A stretch of 64,000 nucleotides of DNA from Hyphomicrobiales bacterium. GTDB taxonomy: Bacteria > Pseudomonadota > Alphaproteobacteria > Rhizobiales > Rhizobiaceae. Made by a program: the position numbers and the translations under genes. Position 1 is the first letter of the stretch. Every line of letters begins with the position of its first letter. The notes below the pieces were generated by a model, which was not told where the DNA came from, made no database searches, and was given only the letters and a program-made list of their open reading frames with translations. Shown piece after piece: positions 51,164 to 60,230 of the stretch. The stretch covers positions 558,001 to 622,000 of the forward strand of contig UBJR01000009.1 of NCBI GenBank assembly GCA_900465675.1, given 5' to 3'.

Positions 51164-51562
51164 TTAGAACTGCCCGGCTTCGGGCACCTGCAGCTCCTCG
51201 ATGGAATCGACGCGATCCGGATAGAAGGCCATATGGTCCTTGATCTCGCTGACCGCAGGGTTCGGCGTCTCATAGGTCCATATCGCATTCTTCGATCGAT
51301 CGCCGCCAGGCACGATGCTGTAATAGGAAGCATCGCCCTTATACGGGCAATGGGTCGAATGATCGGTACGCGCCAGCAGCGACATGTCGATATCCTTGCG
51401 GGGAATATACTGCACCGGCGGATAGGACGCCTCGCGCAGCGTCAGCGCATCATGCGTATCGGCAATCACCTTGCCGCCCAGTTTCACGACGATACGGGCC
51501 GGATTGTGCTCGACGCTGATCGGATGATCGGGTCCGGGAATCTTGACGGGCCTGCCTGACAT
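51164..51562 (-). CDS. DUF427-domain protein
   Basis: 132 aa. Family core: VVVKLGGKVIADTHDALTLR, YPPVQYIPRKDIDMSLL, STHCPYKGDASYYSIV, IWTYETPNPAVSEIKDHMAF. The conserved THCPYKG cysteine and glycine are present. DUF427 proteins are small beta-rich cytoplasmic proteins of unknown role. ATG 51562 with GGAGGCACC upstream is preferred; the long open frame 5' of it runs through the repeat at 51700. Confidence 0.85.
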   Translation of the reverse strand: MSGRPVKIPGPDHPISVEHNPARIVVKLGGKVIADTHDALTLREASYPPVQYIPRKDIDMSLLARTDHSTHCPYKGDASYYSIVPGGDRSKNAIWTYETPNPAVSEIKDHMAFYPDRVDSIEELQVPEAGQF

Positions 51563-51699
51563 GGGTGCCTCCAATGGATTGATGCATGGAGAGATAGGGA
51601 GGATAGGCGAAGAGCCCAAGAGGCGGGAGGCGATTAGCCAGCAACTGGTTCTGCCGTCATCGGTTGCCTCTATTCGAAAATTGACACGCCGCACCCGGA

Positions 51700-51818
51700 G
51701 CCCTCTCACCCTACCCTCTCCCCAAGGGTAGACGGGAAGCGAATGCTGCGGCTCCGGCATCCCTTCTCCCCAGCGGGGAGAAGGTGGCCCAAGGGGGGCC
51801 GGATGAGGGGGCCGCACG
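51700..51818. repeat. Rhizobial CTTCTCCCC-type intergenic palindromic repeat
   Basis: Core hairpin CCTTCTCCCC-AGC-GGGGAGAAGG (51762-51784) plus the flanking motifs CCCTCTCCCCAAGGG and CCGGATGAGGGGG. Copies with the same core occur at 62130 and, inverted, 62257 in this window. It lies in the 348-bp gap between the DUF427 and PhyH genes; the rest of that gap has no supported gene. Confidence 0.85.
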
Positions 51819-51909
51819 CACTACATCTCGGTCATTCCTGCTTGCGTCACGCAAATGAGGGGGCGCCTGAGAGGCGCCCCTGCATTAAGCTCGGTGGCCT
51901 CTCAGTGGC

Positions 51910-52851
51910 TCAAGCCCAGCGATCCAGCCCAAGCAACTTCCGCCCCAGCGGCGTCAGTTCCGCCGTCGTCGCATTGTTCTTTTCCCACTCGCGCGGGTCG
52001 CCCGGGAAGGCGTCGCGCTTCGGGCTGTCGAGCTCCCGCCATAGGCGGATGCGCTCGTCGCGCTCTTCGGCATTGTCGTATTCCGCCGGATGCATGGAGA
52101 TATACTGCGCCATGCGCACGCGGTTGTCGGAATGGTTCGGGCGCACACCATGGGCCAGCAGCGAATTGAAGATCATCAGGTCGCCGGGCTCCATCGAGAT
52201 ATTCTCGGTCGACAGACCGGTCATGTCAGGATGCATCGGATCGCGGTCCGCAGGCTGTGTCTTCACCCATTCCTCGTAATGCTCGAAGAGATAGGGAACG
52301 CACTGGAAGCCGCCGACATCGCCGTCCTGCTTCTTCAGGCTGAGAACCGCCTGGACGCCGATCGGCAGCGGGTCGATCGAGGTGTCGACGTCCCAGTGGA
52401 TGAAGCCGTTCGGATTGCCCTTGACCTTCTTCGGCGGATTGAGGTTGGCGCGGTCGATCGTCACCCACAGGTCCTCGCGGTCCCAGATGTCGACGAACAC
52501 GTCATAGACGCGCTTCTCCATCCGGTTGTCCCACAGCGCCTGGTGATTGTAGATCTCCAGCATGCCGGTGTTGTTGAGTTCCTTCATCTTGTGCTCGCGG
52601 CGCTGCGGCGCGTACCAGGTCGAAGGATCGTTCGGGTCCTTCTCGTCAAAACGCCAGAGCACCTCCACAAGCCGCTCGACATTCTCCGCAGGCACCGCCT
52701 GACGGACAATGACGTAACCCTTCTTCGTCCAGTGCTGCCAGTCGGCCTCCGAGAGCACGCGAAGCGGAAGCTTCTTCTTGATATCCTTGAGCTGCGTGGT
52801 GACCGAACCTGCGGTCGGATGCGCGTCGCGCTTCATGGCTGTCTGCTGCAT
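51910..52851 (-). CDS. Phytanoyl-CoA dioxygenase (PhyH) family oxygenase
   Basis: 313 aa Fe(II)/2-oxoglutarate dioxygenase. Iron ligands appear as His152-x-Asp154 in IHWDVDTS and His234 in LLAHGVRPNH; an arginine in the following NRVRMAQY (residues 244-246) would bind 2-oxoglutarate. N-terminal KKGYVIVRQAVPAENVERLV and MEPGDLMIFNSL are family-typical. It is divergent from an AraC regulator whose gene begins 132 bp away, suggesting induction by the substrate. That substrate is unknown; ectoine-like, alkyl and siderophore-precursor hydroxylases all occur in the family. Confidence 0.86.
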   Translation of the reverse strand: MQQTAMKRDAHPTAGSVTTQLKDIKKKLPLRVLSEADWQHWTKKGYVIVRQAVPAENVERLVEVLWRFDEKDPNDPSTWYAPQRREHKMKELNNTGMLEIYNHQALWDNRMEKRVYDVFVDIWDREDLWVTIDRANLNPPKKVKGNPNGFIHWDVDTSIDPLPIGVQAVLSLKKQDGDVGGFQCVPYLFEHYEEWVKTQPADRDPMHPDMTGLSTENISMEPGDLMIFNSLLAHGVRPNHSDNRVRMAQYISMHPAEYDNAEERDERIRLWRELDSPKRDAFPGDPREWEKNNATTAELTPLGRKLLGLDRWA

Positions 52852-52983
52852 GTCTCTCTCCCATTGCGGTAATCCCTGTCGGTTCAGGCGATGAGGAGAG
52901 TGTAACTGTAGCGTGGCGGCAATGTTGCCCGCCTATGGCCTATTCTGATACTATTTTGGCGTCGTCAACGTGATCAGCGCCCG

Positions 52984-53853
52984 ATGAGACCCTATCTCGA
53001 AGTTCTCCCCCGCCAATCCGATGTCAGCTGGCCGATGCTGAACCGGCGGCTCGACGATGCCATTCCCTTCGTCTGGCACCACCATCCGGAATTTGAGCTG
53101 ACGCTCACCCTCAATTCCGTCGGCCAGCGCTTCATAGGCGATCACACCGGCGAATATGAGGATGGCGACCTCGTGCTCGTCGGCCCCAACCTGCCCCACA
53201 CCTGGGCGTCACGCGAAAAGCTTGACCCCGCCGTGCCGCACCGCGCTCTGGTTCTCTGGTTTCACCCGGACTGGATGCGGCAGATGACGGCGGGCGCGGT
53301 CGAGCTTCGGCCGATCGAGCAACTGATGGTCCGCGGCCAGAATGGCCTGCAGTTTTCCAAGGAGACCGGAATTGCTGTCCGCCCCCAATTCGAAACCATC
53401 TTCGACCGGCCACCGGCCGAGCGCCTGCTCTCGCTGCTGTCGATCCTCACCCAGGTCGCCGCCGACCGCCAGGCAGCGCCGCTTGCCAGCACGCCCGGCC
53501 AGCAGCCGGCGCTGCAGGAGAGCCGCGAGCGCATCGACCGGGTACTCACCCATCTTCATCTGAACTATGCGCGGCCGCTCGGGCTCGACGAGCTTGCCGA
53601 TATTGCCGCCCTCAGCGTCTCGGGCCTGCACCGCATGTTCCGCCGCCATACCGGCACGACGGTCAGCGACTATCTGATCCGCATGCGGATCGGCGATGCC
53701 TGCGCCCGCCTCTCCTCGACCAGCCAGCCGGTTGCCCATATTGCCGATGCCGTCGGCTATGCCTCGCTCGCCAATTTCAATCGCCAGTTCCGCGCCGAAA
53801 AGGGCATGACGCCGCGCGATTACCGCGCCCATTTCCGCCGCGATGAAGGCTAG
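52984..53853 (+). CDS. AraC-family regulator, divergent from the PhyH gene
   Basis: 289 aa. A cupin-like sensor domain occupies the N-terminal ~140 residues (WHHHPEFELTLTLNSVGQRF, DGDLVLVGPNLPHTW); its HHHPEFEL motif resembles the metal-free sugar-binding pocket of AraC relatives. The two HTH motifs are C-terminal (LDELADIAALSVSGLHRMFR; PVAHIADAVGYASLANFNRQ then FRAEKGMTPRDYR). The stop overlaps the convergent DMT gene by 4 bp. Adjacent to the dioxygenase, which it presumably regulates. Confidence 0.88.
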   Translation: MRPYLEVLPRQSDVSWPMLNRRLDDAIPFVWHHHPEFELTLTLNSVGQRFIGDHTGEYEDGDLVLVGPNLPHTWASREKLDPAVPHRALVLWFHPDWMRQMTAGAVELRPIEQLMVRGQNGLQFSKETGIAVRPQFETIFDRPPAERLLSLLSILTQVAADRQAAPLASTPGQQPALQESRERIDRVLTHLHLNYARPLGLDELADIAALSVSGLHRMFRRHTGTTVSDYLIRMRIGDACARLSSTSQPVAHIADAVGYASLANFNRQFRAEKGMTPRDYRAHFRRDEG

Positions 53854-54734
53854 GCCGCCCCGCGTCTGCGGCCAGCGAGGGCAAGCCCTGCGACCGCCGC
53901 CAGCACGGCACCGATGCCGACGACCTGGTTGAGACTGACGGGTTCGCTGAGCAACACAAAGGCGAAAATGACGGCAGAGACCGGGGCAACGGCCGTGAAC
54001 AGCGAGGCTTCCGAGCCGCTGACCCGTTCGGCCCCGGCATACCACAGCATGAACCCCGCCACCGTCGGTACCAGCGCGTAGTAGAGCACGGAAAGCAGCG
54101 CCGTTCCTGACGCCGCCGATATCGCGTGGCTTTCGAACAACGCCGGGATGGCAGCAGCAACCAAGCCGATCGCCGCCATCAGCGCCGATTGCGCCAGAGG
54201 CGGAATGGCAGTCCTCAGCCGCTTGTTGAGCAGAATGAACAGCCCCTCGCAGAGAACCGCGCCGGCGATCATGACGTCACCGACAAGAGACCCGTGACCG
54301 GCGCCGGGCGCAAAGACGATCGACAGCACACCGGCCGCCGCAAGGCCGATCGCCAGCAGCAGAAAGCGATCCGGCCGCTCGCCGAGCAGCAGGATGGAGA
54401 TAGCAGCGGAGACGACCGGCAGCGTTCCGATGATCACCCCGGCATTGGCGGCCGAAGTGATAGACAGCCCTGAGATCAGCAGCGTCGTATAGCCGACGCT
54501 GCCCGCTGCCGCCTGGATGACGAGGATACCCCAGTCGTGGCGCGGCAGCCGCGGAAAGCGTGTCCCGGTTGCCCGCATCAGAAGCAGGAAGAACGGCAGT
54601 GCCGCAGCAAAGCGCAGCGCCGTCGCCGTGAACGGCGGCAAGCCGGCTGCAATCAGTTTGCTGGCGATCACGGTGCTGCCGACCGTCGTCATCGCCAATG
54701 TCAGATAGAGATAGCCCTGCTGCTGCCGTGTCAT
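53850..54734 (-). CDS. DMT-family transporter (two EamA domains)
   Basis: 294 aa with ten predicted spans in two EamA repeats (RFAAALPFFLLLMRATG / LSITSAANAGVIIGTLPVVS and the second half ending SLNQVVGIGAVLAAVAGLALA). EamA proteins export metabolites or amino acids. Start ATG 54734 gives MTRQQQGYLYLTLA; a 30-residue upstream extension is not family-like. It follows the AraC-type regulator at 54805 by 70 bp on the same strand, a typical regulator-exporter pair. Confidence 0.86.
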   Translation of the reverse strand: MTRQQQGYLYLTLAMTTVGSTVIASKLIAAGLPPFTATALRFAAALPFFLLLMRATGTRFPRLPRHDWGILVIQAAAGSVGYTTLLISGLSITSAANAGVIIGTLPVVSAAISILLLGERPDRFLLLAIGLAAAGVLSIVFAPGAGHGSLVGDVMIAGAVLCEGLFILLNKRLRTAIPPLAQSALMAAIGLVAAAIPALFESHAISAASGTALLSVLYYALVPTVAGFMLWYAGAERVSGSEASLFTAVAPVSAVIFAFVLLSEPVSLNQVVGIGAVLAAVAGLALAGRRRGAA

Positions 54735-54804
54735 GTCCTGCACCCTGGATCGAAGCCAGATGAGCGGGAAAGCAGGCCGGGGTCTTGAAGGAAATTGCAG
54801 GCGA

Positions 54805-55602
54805 TCAGGAAGCGCCGCGGGCATAGATGCCGGGGGAAAGCCCGTAGCGCGCCGTAAAGGCCCGGGTCATATGGCTCTGATCGGCAAAGCCGCTCGCAGC
54901 CGCCACTTCGGCAAGCGGCATCTTCCGACAGATCAAGCGCCTCGCCAGATGAACACGGCTCTGGATCAGATAGGCATGCGGCGTGAGACCGGTGGCGCGG
55001 CTGAAGGCCCGCACCAGCTGAAAACGGCTGAGCCCGCTTTCCCGCGCCAATGCGGCAAGCGATACCGGTGCTGCCGGATCGTCATCGATCAGCGACCGGG
55101 CTCGGCCGACCGAGGTTGGAACCGGCGCGGCATCCGTGATCTCGCGCCCCTCGCGCAGAATATCGGCCGTCAGCGTCACCAGAAGTTCGTCTAGGCGCAG
55201 CGGCTCCCCGCTGCCGGTGACGGCCGAAAACAGCGCCAGGAAGCGCTGGGCCATCCGGTTGTCGCGAAGCACGGGATGCGGAATTTCGCAGCGCCGCGAT
55301 CCACCGTCGGCCGCTTCCATGGCGAGATCGCCGAAAACGCCGGGATCGAAATAGAGAATACGCCACGCCCTGCCCTCGCCGAGCGGCATGCCGTCGTGAA
55401 CCTCATTGGGATTGACGGTGATGATATCGCCCGCTTCGGCCTCGACCATGCCGCGGCCGCTCAGCGATTTCTGGGCGCCGCGATAGATCAACCCGATCCC
55501 GAACTGCTCATGCGTATGGCGCGCGAAACTCTGCCGGCTTACCGCCTCGACAGCGTCGATACCTGATACCGCCGAGCGGTACATTCTGAACCCGCCATCC
55601 AT
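54805..55602 (-). CDS. AraC-family regulator upstream of the DMT exporter
   Basis: 265 aa. AraC_N-type cupin domain (HTHEQFGIGLIYRGAQKSLS, GDIITVNPNEVHDGMPLGEG) and tandem C-terminal HTHs (SLAALARESGLSRFQLVRAF; PLAEVAAASGFADQSHMTRA and FTARYGLSPGIYARG). Such one-component regulators commonly sense a small effector and activate a neighbouring exporter (LysE/EamA). ATG 55602 has GGAG eight bases upstream. It differs clearly from the AraC protein at 52984 in its sensor sequence. Confidence 0.87.
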   Translation of the reverse strand: MDGGFRMYRSAVSGIDAVEAVSRQSFARHTHEQFGIGLIYRGAQKSLSGRGMVEAEAGDIITVNPNEVHDGMPLGEGRAWRILYFDPGVFGDLAMEAADGGSRRCEIPHPVLRDNRMAQRFLALFSAVTGSGEPLRLDELLVTLTADILREGREITDAAPVPTSVGRARSLIDDDPAAPVSLAALARESGLSRFQLVRAFSRATGLTPHAYLIQSRVHLARRLICRKMPLAEVAAASGFADQSHMTRAFTARYGLSPGIYARGAS

Positions 55603-55665
55603 GCTGCACTCTCCGCAATAGCCAAGAGTGCCAGCCGCCGGATGGCGGCACAAGGCGTCAAGCGA

Positions 55666-55827
55666 TCAATGGACCGTCTGCGGGCCAAATTCCTGGGAAA
55701 GGATATGCAGCGCATCTTCAAGGGCTGCGACAAGGATATCGGTCAGTTCGTCCGACTTGTTTTCGATAAAAGCCAGAGCCACGGCTTCATCTTGGGATTC
55801 GAGGAAGTGCTCGACATCGTTCGACAT
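55666..55827 (-). CDS. Small acidic protein of 53 aa
   Basis: Reads MSNDVEHFLESQDEAVALAF, IENKSDELTDILVAALEDAL and HILSQEFGPQTVH; predominantly helical and acidic. AAGGA lies seven bases before the ATG at 55827. It is on the strand opposite a longer but unconvincing reading frame. No named domain; composition resembles antitoxin-like or adaptor helices, without support for either. It is the gene nearest the tandem DUF930 pair. Confidence 0.6.
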   Translation of the reverse strand: MSNDVEHFLESQDEAVALAFIENKSDELTDILVAALEDALHILSQEFGPQTVH

Positions 55828-55901
55828 ATCATCGTCCTTTCATTCACCGGAACATCGGCGATGACGGGAGAATACGGGGGCTGTCTTGCGCAAAGCTGGC
55901 G

Positions 55902-57176
55902 CTACTCGGGAAAGCCGCGGCTGCGCCAGTTGCTGCGTGGCACCGCGTTGCCGACATCGAGCGCAAAGGACACGACCTCAGTCGCGTTGTCATTGACCTC
56001 GCAGCGGAAATGCACGTCATACCAAGTTTCAGCCGTGCGGAAGGCGCCACGCTTCACCTCAAGAACCGTGCCCTTCGACAGCCTGTACATCGGCACGATC
56101 ACTGGGCGATAGGCTGGCGATCCGTGAACCAGCTGCTCGCGCAGTTCGGTGCTGCAGAGCTGCGCAGCGCGGCGGCCGCGCGGAATACCGTTCATTGCTG
56201 TACTCGCCACCTGATCGCCGTCGTCATCCTGCGAAAACAGCGTCTTTGCCTCGGCAAGGCCGTCCTTCGGCGCGTCCGGCTTCGCGGCGTCAACAGGCTT
56301 TTCGACAGGCTTTGCCTGCTCGATGCTGGTCATCGCCGTGCCCGAAGCATCGATCTCAGGCGCGTTGTTCTCCGAATGCGCGTCGGCAATATCCACCTGC
56401 GGAAGATTGATGTCGTCGGGCACCGGCTTGGCAGGTGGCTCCTTGGCGCCATCGGGCTTGTCGCCGGCATCGGCCTTGGGCTTCGGCTCGCCCGCGGCAT
56501 CCTCATGGGTTGGCGCGCTGGTGGCAGGCTTGGCTTCGCCCTCGGCGCTGTTGCCGGTATCGGACTTCTTCGGGCCGCTATCCTTGTCGCCGAACTGGAA
56601 GACCGGCCGAAGCACAGGCATGGGTGAACCCTGCCCCTGCTTGCCTTCAGCCTGCTTGTTTGCGGCGTCCTGCTCGGCCTTCGGCGGTTCGGCTTTCGGC
56701 TCTTCGGCCTTCTTTTCTTCCGGCGGAGGCGGCGGTGGTGGTGGCGGAGGGGGCTCCTGCTTTGCCTGCTCTTCCGGTTTCTTCTCTTCCGGAGGCGGCG
56801 GTGGGGGCTCTTCCTTCTTGACCTGCTCCTCGGCCTTCTTTTCCTCAGGCGGAGGGGGCGGCGGCGGTGGTTCCTGCTTCGCCTCCTCCTGCGGCTTCTT
56901 CTCTTCCGGTGGCGGCGGTGGCGGAGGCGGCTCTTCCTTTTTCGCCTGCTCTTCCGGCTTCTTCTCCTCGGGCTTCGGCGCCTCGGGTTTCGGTTCTTCC
57001 TTCTTTTCCTCCGGCGGCGGCACCATTTCGACCTGCACGGCCTCTTCCTGCTGCGGCTCAGGCTGCGGCGTCGGAAGCTTCACCAGAAGCACGGCAGCGA
57101 CCAGCACATGCAGCGCAACCGATGCCGCCACACCCCAACTGATCCCTGCCAAATGCTTCTTCGATAGCTTCTGCAT
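55902..57176 (-). CDS. TonB-like proline/lysine-rich protein with DUF930 domain
   Basis: 424 aa. One N-terminal span (GVAASVALHVLVAAVLLVKL, residues 14-33), then a ~120-residue Pro/Lys/Glu linker built of KPEE and PPPPPP blocks as in TonB or TolA, a polar Asp-rich spacer, and a C-terminal DUF930 domain (RRAAQLCSTELREQLVHGSP, PVIVPMYRLSKGTVLEVKRG, AFRTAETWYDVHFRCEVND). It should span the periplasm from the inner membrane. ATG 57176 is chosen; a 12-residue extension is possible. DUF930 genes are often tandem in rhizobia; a second, broken copy follows immediately upstream. Confidence 0.8.
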   Translation of the reverse strand: MQKLSKKHLAGISWGVAASVALHVLVAAVLLVKLPTPQPEPQQEEAVQVEMVPPPEEKKEEPKPEAPKPEEKKPEEQAKKEEPPPPPPPPEEKKPQEEAKQEPPPPPPPPEEKKAEEQVKKEEPPPPPPEEKKPEEQAKQEPPPPPPPPPPPEEKKAEEPKAEPPKAEQDAANKQAEGKQGQGSPMPVLRPVFQFGDKDSGPKKSDTGNSAEGEAKPATSAPTHEDAAGEPKPKADAGDKPDGAKEPPAKPVPDDINLPQVDIADAHSENNAPEIDASGTAMTSIEQAKPVEKPVDAAKPDAPKDGLAEAKTLFSQDDDGDQVASTAMNGIPRGRRAAQLCSTELREQLVHGSPAYRPVIVPMYRLSKGTVLEVKRGAFRTAETWYDVHFRCEVNDNATEVVSFALDVGNAVPRSNWRSRGFPE

Positions 57177-57273
57177 TGCACCTAAAACCGCTTGATGCCG
57201 ATGTGGCGTCAAAAGCAGGCAGCATCAAGCCGCAAAACGGAAAGATGCATGATTTCCAGCGAATATGGCGGGG

Positions 57274-57985
57274 TTAGTCGGCCGGGCCGTCGTCGGCCAC
57301 GAGATTGTGATCCTGCCAGAGGTTGCGCGGAATGGGATCGCCGGCGGCAAAGGCAAACGAGCGCACCACGCCGGAAGCAATATCGACCTCGCAGTGGAAG
57401 CGAATCGCGTACCACATCCTCCCGCTGCGAAAGGCGCCACCTTCGACATCGATGCTGCCGCCCCTGACCTTCTCCGGTGCCATGGCATAGGGCGCGATTG
57501 CATCGGGGCTGATACCCGGCCGCGACCGGCGCAGCTGTTCCATCGCCTCGAGCCCCGCAAAGCTGTAGATTGCGTTCGTCACCGGAAAGCTGGCGCAGCG
57601 CCGCCTTGGCCTTTCTGCTGCGGGGATCGCTGAGCGTACGGCCGGAGAACAGCTGGGGCGCTTGCACCAGCGCATCGGCAGGCGGATCGATCTTGATCAC
57701 GGGCGGCCGTAGCGGCTTGAAGACTGGGACGGCGGGTGAAGGCTCTGCGGGAACTGTACCCGCTTCGGCTTGCTGCGGAACAGGATTAGCGCGGCGTTCG
57801 GAAGGCACATCCGCGGGCGGCGCCGGGACGATATCGACACTGACGCTATCCTCGCCGGATGCATTGAAAATTGCAGGCTTCGGCAGATAGATGAGCAGCA
57901 AGGCGATGAACAGCGCGTGCACCAGCAGGGAAGCCGGAGCGCCCCAGTTGAAACCCGCCTCTGGCTGTCTCCCGGCCCACGCCAC
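57274..57985 (-). pseudogene. Second DUF930 gene, interrupted by a one-base frameshift
   Basis: The N-terminal part (one span, FNWGAPASLLVHALFIALLL, then a Pro-rich linker) reads in one frame and the C-terminal DUF930 part in another. At 57553-57556 the minus strand has GGGG where GGG would restore the family sequence: DERNLQLCG joins directly to LEAMEQLRRSRPG. Downstream of the shift the domain is otherwise intact (PYAMAPEKVRGGSIDVEGGA, WYAIRFHCEV, FAAGDPIPRNLW). Start is GTG 57985 with GGGATGACC before it. True frameshift, sequencing error in a G-run, or slippage are all possible. Confidence 0.75.
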
Positions 57986-58127
57986 CGGTCATCCCGCCAT
58001 TGTCTTTGGATGCGACGTGATCGTCATGCACTGCGGCCCGTTGTTTGCTGGAACTCCGGCCATCCTCTGCCGAATTGTGGCATGACGGCGGCAGGCAAAC
58101 GCCTTAGTTGCACTCCGCCCCAAAGAA

Positions 58128-58150
58128 AAGCCCGGCACATGGCCGGGCTT
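58128..58150 (-). terminator. rpoD terminator
   Basis: 9-bp stem AAGCCCGGC / GCCGGGCTT with a 5-nt loop; on minus it is followed by TTCTTTG. It lies 22 bp after the rpoD stop. Confidence 0.8.
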
Positions 58151-58172
58151 CGTATGTCGTGATGTCGTCCGC

Positions 58173-60230
58173 TCAGCTGTCGAGGAACGAGCGCAGCTTG
58201 CGTGAGCGGCTCGGGTGCTTGAGCTTGCGCAGCGCCTTCGCTTCGATCTGGCGGATACGTTCGCGGGTAACCGAGAACTGCTGGCCGACTTCTTCGAGCG
58301 TGTGGTCGGTGTTCATGCCGATACCGAAGCGCATGCGAAGAACACGTTCCTCGCGCGGCGTCAGCGAGGCCAGAACCCGGGTCGTCGTCTCGCGCAGGTT
58401 CGCCTGGATGGCGGCGTCGATCGGCAGCAGCGCGTTCTTGTCCTCGATGAAATCGCCGAGGTGCGAATCCTCTTCGTCACCCACCGGGGTTTCGAGCGAG
58501 ATCGGTTCCTTGGCGATCTTCAGGACCTTGCGGACCTTTTCGAGCGGCATGGCAAGCTTTTCGGCCAGTTCTTCCGGCGTCGGCTCACGGCCGATTTCGT
58601 GCAGCATCTGGCGCGAGGTACGAACGATCTTGTTGATCGTTTCGATCATGTGCACCGGAATACGGATCGTGCGGGCCTGGTCGGCGATCGAGCGGGTGAT
58701 CGCCTGACGGATCCACCACGTCGCATAGGTCGAGAACTTGTAACCGCGGCGGTATTCGAACTTGTCGACCGCCTTCATCAGGCCGATATTGCCTTCCTGA
58801 ATGAGGTCGAGGAACTGCAGGCCGCGGTTCGTGTACTTCTTCGCGATGGAGATGACGAGGCGAAGGTTCGCTTCGACCATTTCCTTCTTGGCGATACGCG
58901 CTTCACGCTCGCCCTTCTGCACCATATGCACGATACGGCGGAATTCCGAGATCGAGATGCCGGTTTCGGTCGCCAGATTCTGGATTTCCTGGCGGATGTC
59001 GCGGATCGTCGTGTTTTCGCCCTTGGCGAATTCCTTCCAGCCGCGGGCGGCCAGATTGGCGATCGACTTCATCCAGTTCGGGTCGAGCTCGGCACCCTGG
59101 TACTGTTCCAGGAAGCTGTCGCGCTTGACGCCGTAGGATTCGGCCAGACGCAGCAGGCGGCCTTCGTTCTGAACGAGACGCTTGTTGATGTCGTAGAGCT
59201 GCTCGACCAGAGCCTCGATGCGGTTCTGGTTCAAGGACAGCGACTTGACGGCCTTGATCAGCTCGTCCTTGAGCTCCTTGTAGCGGCGCTCCTGGGCCGA
59301 CGACAGCGTACCCGTCGCGGCAAGGCGCTGCTCGACCTGCTGGTCCTGCAACTTGCGCAGCTTCTTATAGGTCTCGGCGATCAGATCGAGAGTTTCCATG
59401 ACCTGCGGGCGCAGCTCGGCTTCCATCGCGGCCAGCGAAAGGTTGGACTCGTCTTCGTCCTCTTCCTCTTCCTCGATCGGCATGCCTTCGCCGCCGACAT
59501 CGGTGATGTCGTCGTCGCCGGTACGGGCGCGGCGGGTCTTTTCCTTCTCTTCGGCAGCCTTGCGGTCCGCCTCGATCTTTTCAGGGCTCTGGAACTGCGG
59601 CGCGGCCTTGGCTTCCGGACCCGAATAGGTCGTTTCGAGATCGATGATCTCACGCAGCAGCGTCGTGCCTTCGTTCAGTTCGTCGCGCCAGATGATGATG
59701 GCCTGGAAGGTCAGCGGGCTCTCGCAGAGACCGGCGATCATCGTTTCGCGGCCGGCCTCGATGCGCTTGGCGATGGCGATTTCGCCTTCGCGCGACAGCA
59801 GCTCGACGGAACCCATTTCGCGCAGATACATGCGCACCGGATCGTCGGTACGATCGGTCGGTTCCTTCTTCTTCGCCGTCGCAAGCGCGGTGCCGCTCGA
59901 AGGCGCGAGTTCGCCACCTTCGTTGTCGTCATCGCTGCCGCTGTCGTCGTCGTCGCTGTTGCCGCCGCCCTGGGCTTCTTCAGCTTCTTCGTCTTCGATC
60001 ACGTTGATGCCCATGTCGGAGAGCATCGACATCGTGTCTTCGATCTGTTCGGACGTCACTTCTTCGGACGGAAGAACGGCATTAAGCTCGTCCATCGTCA
60101 CATAGCCGCGCTTTTTCGCGGCCTTGATCATCTTCTTGACCGCGTCATCGGAAAGATCGAGAAGAGGGCCGTCGGTTGCGCCGTCGCGTTCGACTTCCGC
60201 TTCTTCGTTCTCTTTGACCTTCGTTGCCAT
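58173..60230 (-). CDS. rpoD: RNA polymerase sigma factor RpoD (sigma-70)
   Basis: 685 aa primary sigma factor. Region 1.1 lies at the N-terminus ([20 protein letters not shown]), followed by the long acidic insertion typical of proteobacterial RpoD (about residues 80-260). Region 2 has [20 protein letters not shown] and [18 protein letters not shown] for -10 binding (~500), and region 4.2 the -35 helix [20 protein letters not shown] (~645-665). The ATG gives [17 protein letters not shown]. dnaG is not directly upstream: a GFA-family gene is there instead. The 5-prime region carries a sigma-70-like promoter and two DnaA boxes. Confidence 0.97.
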   Translation of the reverse strand: MATKVKENEEAEVERDGATDGPLLDLSDDAVKKMIKAAKKRGYVTMDELNAVLPSEEVTSEQIEDTMSMLSDMGINVIEDEEAEEAQGGGNSDDDDSGSDDDNEGGELAPSSGTALATAKKKEPTDRTDDPVRMYLREMGSVELLSREGEIAIAKRIEAGRETMIAGLCESPLTFQAIIIWRDELNEGTTLLREIIDLETTYSGPEAKAAPQFQSPEKIEADRKAAEEKEKTRRARTGDDDITDVGGEGMPIEEEEEDEDESNLSLAAMEAELRPQVMETLDLIAETYKKLRKLQDQQVEQRLAATGTLSSAQERRYKELKDELIKAVKSLSLNQNRIEALVEQLYDINKRLVQNEGRLLRLAESYGVKRDSFLEQYQGAELDPNWMKSIANLAARGWKEFAKGENTTIRDIRQEIQNLATETGISISEFRRIVHMVQKGEREARIAKKEMVEANLRLVISIAKKYTNRGLQFLDLIQEGNIGLMKAVDKFEYRRGYKFSTYATWWIRQAITRSIADQARTIRIPVHMIETINKIVRTSRQMLHEIGREPTPEELAEKLAMPLEKVRKVLKIAKEPISLETPVGDEEDSHLGDFIEDKNALLPIDAAIQANLRETTTRVLASLTPREERVLRMRFGIGMNTDHTLEEVGQQFSVTRERIRQIEAKALRKLKHPSRSRKLRSFLDS

